From Treponema sp. (lineage in GTDB: Bacteria > Spirochaetota > Spirochaetia > Treponematales > Breznakiellaceae), in NCBI GenBank assembly GCA_031257695.1, contig JAIROB010000152.1, forward strand, positions 1 to 16,973: DNA of 16,973 nt. Reading direction: 5' to 3'. The notes beneath the pieces were generated by a model that saw only the letters and a program-made list of their open reading frames with translations, made no database searches and was not told the DNA's origin. Positions 1 through 6,090 of the stretch are shown here, piece by piece. The translations under genes and the position numbers were made by a program. Numbering within the stretch: position 1 is the first letter of the stretch; the number at the start of each line of letters is the position of its first letter.

Positions 1-1250
1 GAATATGGCCTTTACCAAGGAAGTCCTGGATGAGATTCTTGAGGACTACCACGGCCCCGAGGACTTTTACGGTCCGGAAGGGATAATGAAGCAGCTCACC
101 AAGGCGCTGGTAGAAAGCGCCCTGGAGGTTGAACTGACCGAACAGCTTGGGTATGAAAAACATGACCAGACTGCAAAACCGACCGCTAACCGCCGGAACG
201 GGAAAACGACCAAGGAGCTGCGGACGGACCACGGCCCGATGGAGATAGCCGTTCCCCGGGACCGGGAAGGGGTGTTCGAGCCGCAGATTGTTCCCAAGCG
301 CCAGAAGGCGTTCCGGGGGTTCGACGACAAAATCCTGTCGATGTACGCCCTGGGTCTGACCACCCGGCAGATACAGGAGCACCTGCAGGACATCTATGCG
401 GTCGATGTGTCGCCGGAGCTGATAAGCCGTGTCACTGACGAAGTGAAGGAGCTGGCCGCCGAGTGGCGGGGCCGTTCTCTGGAGGCTTTTTACCCGGTTT
501 TGTTCCTGGACGCCCTGCGGGTCAATATTCGGGAAGGGGGCAGGGTGGTCAAAAAGTCCGTGTATTTGGCTCTGGCGATACGGATGGACGGTCAAAAAGA
601 GCTTTTGGGGCTGTGGATTGAGCAAAACGAGGGGGCGAAGTTCTGGGCGGACATTATGAACGAGCTCAAAACCCGGGGGGTTCAGGATATTCTCCTGGCG
701 GCAGTGGACGGACTGACCGGGTTTCCCGAAGCTATAGCCGCCGTGTTTCCCCAAACCGAAGTGCAGCTGTGCATGGTCCACATGGTCCGCAACTCGGCGA
801 GGTTTGTGCCGTACAAAGACCGCAAGGCGGTCATTGCGGGCCTGAAAAGCATCTACCTTGCTCCCACCGCGGAACTGGCCGCCGAGGCTCTGGAGGAGTT
901 CGCCGGGATGTGGGACTCGAAATACCCGATGATTTCCCGGTCCTGGCGGAACCGGTGGACAGAGGTCGTTCCGTTTTTCAAGTTCTCCCCGGAAATCAGG
1001 AAGGCGGTGTACACCACCAACGCCGTTGAGTCGGTCAATTTCACGATCCAGAAAATCATCAAACACCGGCAGTCTTTCCCGAATGACGAAGCGGTGATGA
1101 AGCTGATTTTTATAGGCTTGAAAAATATAGCCAGGAAATGGACAATGCCGATTAGGGATTGGGGGGCCGCCCTCAAGCAATTTGCCCTCATTTACGGGGA
1201 AGACAGGGTCCCCCTGTGATTTGCCGTTTACACAGTTTTTGTTACATGTA
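1..1250 (+). mobile_element. IS256-family insertion sequence, left end outside window
   Basis: The transposase gene starts four bases into the window, so the left terminal inverted repeat is not visible and the element is cut by the window edge. The right end must lie shortly after the transposase stop (1217-1219). The stretch around 1227-1250, with TTTACACAG followed by a T-run, is a plausible right inverted repeat, but without the left end it cannot be confirmed and no target-site duplication can be checked. The right boundary given here is approximate. Confidence 0.55.
5..1219 (+). CDS. IS256-family (mutator-type) transposase
   Basis: A DDE transposase that cuts and joins the ends of its own insertion sequence. 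The 404 residues match the usual length of this family, and the reading frame is uninterrupted. The DDE residues are readable: D169 in FLDALRVNIREGG, D235 in AAVDGLTGFPEA and E342 in TTNAVESVN. The family C-x2-H motif follows the second Asp (C256, H259, in LCMVHMVRN). The N-terminal part carries the usual basic stretch (NRRNGK, residues 62-67) and a helix-turn-helix-like segment near residues 115-145 (LGLTTRQIQEHL). The ATG at 5 is the natural family start; no ribosome binding site can be judged because only four bases precede it. All catalytic residues are present, so the element may be active. It lies beside an AT-rich toxin-antitoxin island, which fits a region that receives foreign DNA. 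Confidence 0.95.
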   Translation: MAFTKEVLDEILEDYHGPEDFYGPEGIMKQLTKALVESALEVELTEQLGYEKHDQTAKPTANRRNGKTTKELRTDHGPMEIAVPRDREGVFEPQIVPKRQKAFRGFDDKILSMYALGLTTRQIQEHLQDIYAVDVSPELISRVTDEVKELAAEWRGRSLEAFYPVLFLDALRVNIREGGRVVKKSVYLALAIRMDGQKELLGLWIEQNEGAKFWADIMNELKTRGVQDILLAAVDGLTGFPEAIAAVFPQTEVQLCMVHMVRNSARFVPYKDRKAVIAGLKSIYLAPTAELAAEALEEFAGMWDSKYPMISRSWRNRWTEVVPFFKFSPEIRKAVYTTNAVESVNFTIQKIIKHRQSFPNDEAVMKLIFIGLKNIARKWTMPIRDWGAALKQFALIYGEDRVPL

Positions 1251-1380
1251 CTGACAGGGAAAACTCCAGGCCGGACCGGGCGTTTCGGATACTATAGGCA
1301 TTATAGTACCCCCGCTCCTCCCCAAGCAAGACGCCGTCGCAGATGACGACGCTCGCTACCCCCTCGATCTATTGTTGAAA

Positions 1381-1431
1381 AATAGTCAAAAACTATTGAT
1401 AAAAAAATAGGATTGTATTATAATAGTTTTT
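1381..1431 (+). promoter_or_regulatory. Inverted repeats around the toxin promoter (candidate operator)
   Basis: AATAGT (1381-1386) and ACTATT (1392-1397) form a perfect 6-bp inverted repeat that overlaps the -35 box. The longer AAAAACTATT (1388-1397) is the exact reverse complement of AATAGTTTTT (1422-1431), which overlaps the -10 box and the probable start site. The same motif therefore brackets the promoter core. Toxin-antitoxin operons are commonly repressed by the antitoxin or the complex binding such repeats, so an operator role is inferred; no binding protein with a recognisable DNA-binding fold is encoded next to it. Confidence 0.5.
1396..1424 (+). promoter_or_regulatory. Sigma-70-type promoter of the PIN toxin-antitoxin unit
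   Basis: TTGATA (1396-1401) and a perfect TATAAT (1419-1424) are separated by exactly 17 bases, close to the consensus for housekeeping sigma factor promoters. Transcription would begin near 1431, immediately before the first hairpin, giving a leader of about 155 nt before the toxin start codon. No other promoter of this quality is seen between the transposase and the toxin gene. Confidence 0.75.
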
Positions 1432-1432
1432 G

Positions 1433-1547
1433 GAGCCTGCGGAAAACCCCTATGGTTTTTTCACAGGCTCTTGGAAAAAGCGGTTTAAAGCCCGCTTTTT
1501 CCCGCAAATCCAAGGTTGCTGTTCTAAAACTAAAGTTTTGGAACAGC
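1433..1547 (+). promoter_or_regulatory. Three consecutive hairpins in the toxin leader
   Basis: Hairpin 1: GAGCCTG (1433-1439) pairs with CAGGCTC (1464-1470), with an inner AAAACC / GGTTTT stem. Hairpin 2: GGAAAAAGCGG (1473-1483) pairs perfectly with 1492-1502 around an 8-nt loop. Hairpin 3: GCTGTTCTAAAAC (1518-1530) pairs with 1535-1547 around a TAAA loop, with one G-U pair. They sit between the promoter and the ribosome binding site at 1574-1580. They could be a regulatory leader, a small structured RNA, or a dispersed repeat that landed here. Confidence 0.6.
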
Positions 1548-1585
1548 CTCATTGATATAATCGAAATTCATTCAAGGAAGATAAA

Positions 1586-2014
1586 TTGAGGCTTTATTTA
1601 GACAGTTGTGCGTTTAATCGTCCCTTTGACGATCAAAATCAGTTAAAAATAAAACTTGAAACTGAAGCGAAACTGTTTATACAACAGGGCATATTCGATA
1701 ATAAATATGAATTGGTTTGGTCCTATATATTAGAATATGAGAATAACAAAAATAAATTTGATGACAGGCGTAATGCTATTTATGATTGGAAAAAAATAGC
1801 AAAAATATATTGCGCTGAAAATGATAAAATTATTAAATATGCGGAGAATTTAAAAATAAAAAATATAAGGACAAAAGATGCTTTGCATATCGCATGCAGT
1901 GTTTATACAAATGCTGATTATTTGATAACGACCGACAAACAATTATTTAATTTAAGACTAAATGATATAAAAATAATTAACCCATTAACATTCATAAATG
2001 AATTGGAGGGATAA
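1586..2014 (+). CDS. PIN-domain toxin (VapC-like ribonuclease)
   Basis: A 142-residue PIN-domain protein, expected to be a metal-dependent ribonuclease toxin. It opens with LYLDSCAFNRPFDDQ, which supplies the first acidic residue (D6). An acidic residue in the second helix (E50 or E52 in YILEYENN), D98 in TKDALHIA and D117 in DYLITTDKQL complete the metal-binding set. DALHIA and the D-x-L-I-T-T-D strand are typical of this fold. The start is TTG at 1586, preceded by AAGGAAG (1574-1580) at a good distance; no ATG offers a better N-terminus. The stop is two bases from the next gene, so the two are translated together. Codons are very AT-rich, unlike every other gene in the window, which points to acquisition by transfer. 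Toxin activity is inferred from fold and context. Confidence 0.85.
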   Translation: MRLYLDSCAFNRPFDDQNQLKIKLETEAKLFIQQGIFDNKYELVWSYILEYENNKNKFDDRRNAIYDWKKIAKIYCAENDKIIKYAENLKIKNIRTKDALHIACSVYTNADYLITTDKQLFNLRLNDIKIINPLTFINELEG

Positions 2015-2016
2015 AG

Positions 2017-2214
2017 ATGCTTGCGGAAATGGCTTTGCGGGATGAAGGTATGAAAATTTTAATAAGTAAATTGGGTCGGGTAGAAGCGGAACGTTTTATA
2101 AGTCTAATTATTCGAGAACCATTTGATTATACAGAATGGCAAAGGAATTTGTTTAATGATATGTCTGTAAAAGAATTAAGCAATTTGGCAATGAAAGAAT
2201 ATAAAAATAAATAA
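2017..2214 (+). CDS. Small protein paired with the PIN toxin, candidate antitoxin
   Basis: A 65-residue, AT-rich gene that starts two bases after the PIN gene stop, with GGAGGG (2005-2010) as ribosome binding site inside the end of the toxin gene. The protein looks mostly helical. Its centre (FISLIIREPFDYTEWQRNLF) and its tail (SVKELSNLAMKEYKNK) recall small helical proteins I know beside PIN genes of this subtype, where they are taken to be the antitoxin. No DNA-binding motif such as AbrB, MetJ/Arc or HTH is evident. The order toxin then antitoxin is the reverse of most vapBC operons. The antitoxin role rests on pairing, size and co-translation; it could also be a non-antitoxin accessory protein. 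Confidence 0.65.
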   Translation: MLAEMALRDEGMKILISKLGRVEAERFISLIIREPFDYTEWQRNLFNDMSVKELSNLAMKEYKNK

Positions 2215-2289
2215 AAACGCCCGACTGCCACCGCCACCGGGCAGGCCCAGGGCGGCCCTATCGTTGACAGCGCCTTGCCGGAGGAGTAG
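2215..2289 (+). pseudogene. Possible 3' remnant of a lost GC-rich gene
   Basis: Right after the AT-rich candidate antitoxin stop, base composition jumps to GC-rich. A frame of 24 codons, ending in ALPEE and a TAG at 2287-2289, reads with the high-GC codon choice of the chromosomal genes. It has no start of its own; it is in frame with the antitoxin gene but separated from it by that gene's stop. The stop lies three bases before the GTG at 2293, spacing typical inside an operon. I read it as the tail of a gene whose front was removed when the island arrived. It is too short to identify and may be chance. Confidence 0.35.
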
Positions 2290-2292
2290 CCT

Positions 2293-2352
2293 GTGAAAGA
2301 AATGACCGAGGAAGAAGCGGTTCTCCCGAACCCGAAGAGGCGCCGTGGCTAA
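2293..2352 (+). CDS. Short frame overlapping the ttcA-like gene: leader or true N-terminus
   Basis: A GTG at 2293 is preceded by GGAGGAG (2280-2286) at ideal spacing, a much better ribosome binding site than that of the annotated ttcA-like start. It opens a 19-codon frame, MKEMTEEEAVLPNPKRRRG, that ends in TAA at 2350-2352, overlapping the next gene start at 2345 in a different frame. If one base near 2350 were absent, this frame would run straight into the ttcA-like protein (KRRRG then NRFLRSAG). It may therefore be a translational-coupling leader, a programmed frameshift site, or the real start split by a mutation or sequencing error. Confidence 0.4.
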   Translation: MKEMTEEEAVLPNPKRRRG

Positions 2353-3088
2353 CCGGTTTCTCCGCTCCGCCGGGGCCTCCGTCATCGTGCGGAAACTCGC
2401 CGCCAAGGCCATCCTAGAACGGGGCCTCATCGCCGGGGGGGACCGGATCCTCATCGCCGCGTCCGGGGGCAAGGACTCCACCGTCATGGCCTGGGTCCTT
2501 TCCGCGCTCCGGCCCGCGCTCAGGAGAAACTACGAGTTGGCGGCGCTCCACATATCCAGCGATTTCTGCGCCTGCTGCAAAAAATCCGCCCTGTCGAAGC
2601 GGCTCAACGAATGGGGCATCCCCTTTATAGACCTCTTTGTGCCGGTCATAGGGCGGCTCAAGGAGGGGGAAAAGATGAACTGCTACTGGTGCTCCACCCA
2701 GCGGCGCACGGAGCTTCTGAAATACGCGGTGGAAAAGGGTTTCAATAAAATCGCCCTGGGGCACCACCTGGACGACATCATCGAAACCTTCTTTATGAAC
2801 ATGACCGCCAAGGGGGAGCTGTCCGCCATGCCCATGCTCCTGGCCTACCGGAAGTACCCCGTCAGCCTGATCCGGCCCCTGGGCTATGTGGAGGAGCGCC
2901 AGATCATAGCCTGCGCCGAAGAAAAGGGCCTCCTGAGCGCTGCCTGCACGTGCCCCTACGGGCTCAACTCGCAGCGCCGGGACCTGCGTAAGCGGATAGC
3001 CGAGTTTACCGGCAATTCCGGGGCGGTCAAACGGCGCATCCTCAAGGCCCTTTCCGTGGGGGAGCGGGATATGCTGACCGAAGGATGA
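2345..3088 (+). CDS. TtcA-like PP-loop ATPase, probable tRNA 2-thiocytidine synthetase
   Basis: A 247-residue cytoplasmic enzyme of the ATP-pyrophosphatase (PP-loop) family. TtcA members activate cytidine 32 of tRNA with ATP and replace its oxygen with sulfur, using a [4Fe-4S] cluster. The PP-loop SGGKDS is at residues 40-45 after the strand DRILIAA, and GHHLDD is at 139-144. The cluster-type cysteines are C113 and C116 (NCYWCSTQRR) and C201/C203 (CTCPYGLNSQRR), matching the C-x2-C plus later C and N-x-QR pattern of TtcA. An extra CACC (75-78) follows the strand LHISSDF. It is somewhat shorter than E. coli TtcA. The GTG start at 2345 has only a weak AAGAGG before it; translation may be coupled to, or originate from, the frame at 2293. 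It overlaps the next gene by four bases. TtcA is the best call; a related thiolase of the TtcA/TtuA group is possible. Confidence 0.85.
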   Translation: MANRFLRSAGASVIVRKLAAKAILERGLIAGGDRILIAASGGKDSTVMAWVLSALRPALRRNYELAALHISSDFCACCKKSALSKRLNEWGIPFIDLFVPVIGRLKEGEKMNCYWCSTQRRTELLKYAVEKGFNKIALGHHLDDIIETFFMNMTAKGELSAMPMLLAYRKYPVSLIRPLGYVEERQIIACAEEKGLLSAACTCPYGLNSQRRDLRKRIAEFTGNSGAVKRRILKALSVGERDMLTEG

Positions 3089-3924
3089 AACTGCGGGAAA
3101 TGGTTGTAGAATTCCGCCCTAAACGCCGATACTGGTATATGCGAAAAAGCCTGTTCCTATTGCTGCTCTGCGCGGGCGCCTGCGCGCAGGCGTTTCTTTC
3201 CTGTGCCAGCTCCCAGCCCGTCGCGGTTCCCCGCTCCAGGACGAAGGTGGAACCGAAAAGGCCGGAGCTCATCGCCGGCGGCCTGCCCGCGGAAAATGCC
3301 CCCCCGAAAAACAGCGCCGCCGTGACAGAGCGGAGGGCGCCGGCCGCCCGCCCACCCGCGGCAAGCCCCGAACGGCCCGATCCGCCCGTCCCGGAACGGA
3401 CAGCCCCCTCGATTAACCGGCCCCTCTTGGGCCGGGGCCAGGTGGAGGCGGAGAAGCTGGCAGCGTTCCTGCTTGGGGTCAACGCCGACGCCGACAGCGA
3501 ATTCGTCGAGGGGCTTGCCCGGCTCTACGTCGAGGAAGCCGCGCTGGAAGGGGTGGACCACGACGTGGCCTTTGCCCAAATGTGCCTTGAAACGGGCTTC
3601 CTCCGCTATGGCGGCCTGGTAACCTACGACATGAACAACTTCTGCGGCCTGGGCGCCATAGGCCCGGAAAAGACCGGCGAGCGTTTTCCCACCCCGCAGA
3701 TGGGGGTCCGGGCGCAGATCCAGCACCTCAAGGGCTACGCCACTTCGGATCCCCTGAACCAGGAGCTGGTGGATCCCCGGTACAAGTACGTGAACCGCGG
3801 TTCCGCGCCCACGATTGAGAAGCTGTCGGGCTCCTGGGCCGCGGATCGCGGTTACGCCGAAAAGATCGTGGACATTTTACGGAGAATCCACAACGCCGAC
3901 AGCATTGCCGCGGGCAGCAGGTAG
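3085..3924 (+). CDS. Glucosaminidase-domain peptidoglycan hydrolase, probable lipoprotein
   Basis: The protein has a hydrophobic export signal, a proline- and arginine-rich linker of low complexity (about residues 45-115) and a C-terminal glucosaminidase domain (about 120-272) of the kind that cleaves peptidoglycan glycan chains. The domain shows VAFAQMCLETGFLRYGG, with E169 as probable catalytic acid, then MNNFCGLGA and a final region GSWAADRGYAEKI. The ATG at 3085 overlaps the preceding stop (ATGA), implying coupling. However, the signal sequence MRKSLFLLLLCAGACAQAF begins at Met19 (3139), so the true start may be there, although no ribosome binding site precedes it. Cysteines C33 and C40 lie at the end of the hydrophobic stretch, and AFLSC could serve as a relaxed spirochaete lipobox. 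It probably acts in the periplasm. The coupling to a tRNA-modifying enzyme does not imply a shared pathway. Confidence 0.85.
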   Translation: MKLREMVVEFRPKRRYWYMRKSLFLLLLCAGACAQAFLSCASSQPVAVPRSRTKVEPKRPELIAGGLPAENAPPKNSAAVTERRAPAARPPAASPERPDPPVPERTAPSINRPLLGRGQVEAEKLAAFLLGVNADADSEFVEGLARLYVEEAALEGVDHDVAFAQMCLETGFLRYGGLVTYDMNNFCGLGAIGPEKTGERFPTPQMGVRAQIQHLKGYATSDPLNQELVDPRYKYVNRGSAPTIEKLSGSWAADRGYAEKIVDILRRIHNADSIAAGSR

Positions 3925-3946
3925 CAGGTAGCAGGTAGCAGGTAGC
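3917..3946. repeat. 7-bp tandem repeat across a stop codon
   Basis: Four perfect head-to-tail copies of GCAGGTA (3917-3944) plus two further bases. The stop codon of the glucosaminidase gene (3922-3924) lies inside the first copy. The unit is not a multiple of three, but slippage only changes sequence after the stop, so the protein would not change. Confidence 0.9.
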
Positions 3947-4020
3947 GTTTGGGGGACAACTTCCGTTTGCCGTGTTTCTCCTTTGGATTTCATAAAATAA
4001 CCAGCAAATGTATTGCCGCT

Positions 4021-5232
4021 TTATTCAAGTATGGTGATCTCTACCCGGCGGTTAAGCCGGCGGCCCTCGTCGGTGGAATTGTCTCCCAAAGGCTTTGTCC
4101 CCCCCCAGCCTTTGTAGATAAAGCGCTCTACCGGAATCCCCAGGTTAGACAGTTCCGCGGCCATTCGTTTGGCCCGCCGCACCGATAGCTCCATTTCCCC
4201 CGCAGGCCGCCCTATCGCCGCGGTGTGCCCTTCCACAAGGAAGATTCGATCCGGGGATTCTTTGAGGACCCTGGCTATCATGTCCAGCCGGGGGCGCTCG
4301 GAGGCAAGTATCTCATCCGAATCCGGCTCAAAGCGAATGTCCTTGATCGTTAATTTTACTCCCTCGGGGACAGAGCTTATGTCAATGCCGGAATTCTCCG
4401 GCAAAATTCTCTTGCCCACGGCAGCGGCGTTCATAATCGCCTCCTTATCGAGGGGGACAAGGCCGCTGCCGAAGGTCAGGGTAAAGCCCCGAAAACGGAG
4501 GGTGGAACCGTCGGCCCAGGCATAGGTGTCGTCCAGGTTGTCCCGCATCATCAGGAGAATGCCGTCGGAAACACGGAGCAGAATGTCTACATTGTGAACC
4601 CCCCGGACTTGGAAATCCTGGTTTTGCGCCGGGGCCTGTCCCTCAAATTGCAGGGCGTACTTTGCAAAAACCCGGTGCACAGGGATATTCCGGTATTCTT
4701 CGACCCCCCGGTACTCGTACTCCGCTACCAGGGGTATTACCACGGGGGTTCCCTCATTCAGCGGATCCACGGCGCGGCTTCCCCGGGCGGTCCATTTAGC
4801 GCCGGCGCTGATTGCGCCCCCGGGAAAAGCCGGAAAATTCCGGAATTCCGGAAAGCCCCGGTCATCGTTTATAACAAGCCCCTTTTCACCGTCGATACTA
4901 AAGCTGACGGGAATTATTGCGTCCACGGCGCGGGCGCTTTGACGCATATCCCGAAGGGTCTCTTCCATGACAAAAAAATTGCCCCGGTAGTGATACCCCA
5001 TGCCGCCCCGGTTCTGAGGAAGGATTGAGGCCCGGACTTCCCGGTATACATGGCCGGTATACTTCCCGTTATCGTACCGGGACCAATCGGATCGTTCCAC
5101 CAGCGAATAGGGGCCCTGGGCTTCCCGGATCAGCAGCTCCGGCCCGCCGGCATCCTGTGAAAAAGCCCCGGCGGTTACGGAAAAAAGGCCGATTGCCGCC
5201 AGCGCCGGGACGGCAAATTTTTTCCCCCACAT
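4021..5232 (-). CDS. OmpA-family outer-membrane/periplasmic peptidoglycan-binding protein
   Basis: An exported protein of 403 residues from the chosen start. MWGKKFAVPALAAIGLFSV followed by TAGAFSQDA is a clear type I signal peptide, cut near AFS/QD. The middle part (about 25-290) is rich in beta-strand and aromatic residues and I do not recognise it. The last 104 residues are an OmpA C-terminal domain, which holds the outer membrane to peptidoglycan: RFEPDSDEI, LVEGHTA, LSVRRAKRMAAEL, YKGWGGTKPLGDN and the closing GRRLNRRVEITILE are all family signatures. The frame stays open upstream to a TTG at 5331, and an ATG at 5271 is possible, but both would put an odd extension before the signal peptide and run through the hairpin at 5271-5294. 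The ribosome binding site at 5232 is poor, so the start is not certain. The gene converges on the glucosaminidase gene, another cell-wall protein. Confidence 0.88.
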   Translation of the reverse strand: MWGKKFAVPALAAIGLFSVTAGAFSQDAGGPELLIREAQGPYSLVERSDWSRYDNGKYTGHVYREVRASILPQNRGGMGYHYRGNFFVMEETLRDMRQSARAVDAIIPVSFSIDGEKGLVINDDRGFPEFRNFPAFPGGAISAGAKWTARGSRAVDPLNEGTPVVIPLVAEYEYRGVEEYRNIPVHRVFAKYALQFEGQAPAQNQDFQVRGVHNVDILLRVSDGILLMMRDNLDDTYAWADGSTLRFRGFTLTFGSGLVPLDKEAIMNAAAVGKRILPENSGIDISSVPEGVKLTIKDIRFEPDSDEILASERPRLDMIARVLKESPDRIFLVEGHTAAIGRPAGEMELSVRRAKRMAAELSNLGIPVERFIYKGWGGTKPLGDNSTDEGRRLNRRVEITILE

Positions 5233-5270
5233 AGGTATTATTACGGCGTTTTTTCCCTGAAAAATCAACA

Positions 5271-5303
5271 TACCTCGCCCTGAAGGGCGGGGTATTAAAC
5301 CCC
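5271..5303 (-). promoter_or_regulatory. Two mutually exclusive hairpins upstream of the OmpA-type gene
   Basis: A 10-bp stem (5271-5280 with 5285-5294, one G-T pair) closes a four-base loop. GGGGT (5289-5293) can alternatively pair with ACCCC (5299-5303) around ATTAA, and the two stems share bases. Both would lie in the leader RNA of the minus-strand OmpA-type gene, with a short T-run downstream at 5261-5265 (minus strand). This may be an attenuator, or the hairpin end of a decayed IS200/IS605-type element, whose right ends carry similar CCCTGAAGGG stems. Confidence 0.45.
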
Positions 5304-5404
5304 TCAGCACGAATAAGGATCCCGCCGGCAATTTATCAGCGCGCTAGAAAAGAATGGCTGACCCTGCTCTGGTCATTTTTGACGCGGTGTTGTACACTAT
5401 GGTC

Positions 5405-5875
5405 ATGGAGCAATCCCCCGAAGACCTCCGCGGCATGGGCGCCGCGGACGCGAAAGAGTATATATTCCATTATATAACTACCCTGAAACTCACCGAAAAA
5501 AAGTACGGGGAACTGGCCGGGGAACATGAAAAATGGCTGTCCCGGGTTGATCTTGCCCGATCCGGCGGCAAGGAGGATCTAGCCCGAGCGGCTCAGGGCG
5601 AAGCGGATAAACTGCGGTCGGCGCGGGATGCCCTTGCCGGGGAAATCGCGGACCTCAAAGCCCAGATACAACGCATGAGGGATCAACTCCCCGGTTTGGC
5701 CGCCCGGGAGCGCAGCGTGGATCCGGACTTGCTGGAACAGGAGCTTTTGATTGCCCTGGGCGCGGACTTGGCGGATGACGGCAAGGCGGATCTTGACCGC
5801 CGGTTTGAGGCAGCGGAGGCCGACGCCGCCCTGGAAGCGCTTAAAGCGAAGATGAACCCTAACGAAAAGCCGTGA
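5405..5875 (+). CDS. Conserved-looking coiled-coil protein of unknown function
   Basis: A cytoplasmic, highly charged protein of 156 residues from the chosen start. It begins MEQSPEDLRGMGAADAKEYI, then runs as a long helix with heptad character (about residues 25-110, rich in Lys, Glu, Arg, Ala and Leu), then PGLAARERSVDPDLLEQELL and an acidic C-terminal part. There is no signal peptide and no catalytic motif. The frame is open further upstream to an ATG at 5354, with another ATG at 5399. None of the three has a strong ribosome binding site; 5405 gives the most natural N-terminus, and the 17 extra residues from 5354 look non-coding. It is divergent from the OmpA-type gene, and the two share a short upstream region. 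The resemblance to PspA- or ParA-associated helical proteins is only in composition, so I assign no function. Confidence 0.65.
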   Translation: MEQSPEDLRGMGAADAKEYIFHYITTLKLTEKKYGELAGEHEKWLSRVDLARSGGKEDLARAAQGEADKLRSARDALAGEIADLKAQIQRMRDQLPGLAARERSVDPDLLEQELLIALGADLADDGKADLDRRFEAAEADAALEALKAKMNPNEKP

Positions 5876-5893
5876 GATCCCAGGGCAACCGCA

Positions 5894-6010
5894 TTATAAA
5901 TTGAACAGGATTTTAAGCAGGAACTCGGTTTTGTAGAAGGCGTAGAGCCGGTTCCGCGCGTAATCTTCCCGAAACACAACATCCAAATCCCGACCGGTTT
6001 TTTTGCTTTA
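5894..6010 (-). pseudogene. Possible minus-strand gene remnant in an intergenic region
   Basis: Between the coiled-coil gene and the next promoter there is a 37-codon minus-strand frame, bounded by stops at 6008-6010 and 5894-5896. It reads TGRDLDVVFREDYARNR and then LYAFYKTEFLLKILFNL. The residue mix looks like real protein rather than random translation, but there is no usable start or ribosome binding site. I cannot identify it; it may be the decayed 3' end of a gene or chance. Confidence 0.25.
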
Positions 6011-6028
6011 TTATTGTGCTATTTATCA

Positions 6029-6057
6029 TTGATCATGCTTGCATTGCAAGATATAAT
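6029..6057 (+). promoter_or_regulatory. Sigma-70-type promoter with a palindrome between -35 and -10
   Basis: TTGATC (6029-6034) and a perfect TATAAT (6052-6057) are 17 bases apart. The spacer contains the perfect inverted repeat CTTGCA-T-TGCAAG (6038-6050), placed where a bound repressor would block polymerase. The start site would be near 6064, giving a leader of about 27 nt before the ATG at 6091. Confidence 0.75.
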
Positions 6058-6090
6058 TTGTTACTCTATAACCACCGCAAGGATAAAACA

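Larger units (their letters stand above)
1220..1585. other. Gene-free stretch: IS right flank, promoter, hairpin leader
   Basis: No complete gene is seen here. From 1220 to about 1375 the sequence is moderately GC-rich. It holds a 7-bp inverted repeat TACTATA / TATAGTA (1290-1296, 1302-1308) and an open minus-strand frame of 46 codons between stops (1231-1368). From 1376 it turns strongly AT-rich and carries the promoter, inverted repeats and three hairpins that lead into the PIN toxin gene; these are listed separately. Confidence 0.7.

Noticed and set aside
1290..1308. TACTATA / TATAGTA inverted repeat as a terminator of the transposase gene
   Set aside because: The 7-bp stem is entirely A-T except for one G-C-type pair at most and is followed by a C-run, not a T-run; it overlaps a minus-strand promoter-like box instead.
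5233..5331. Longer N-terminus for the OmpA-type protein from TTG 5331 or ATG 5271
   Set aside because: It would place up to 33 unlikely residues before a good signal peptide and would translate through the hairpin region.
6016..6090. Upstream ATG at 6016 for the 66-residue protein
   Set aside because: It lies upstream of the promoter boxes at 6029-6057 and has no ribosome binding site; the extra residues would translate the promoter.
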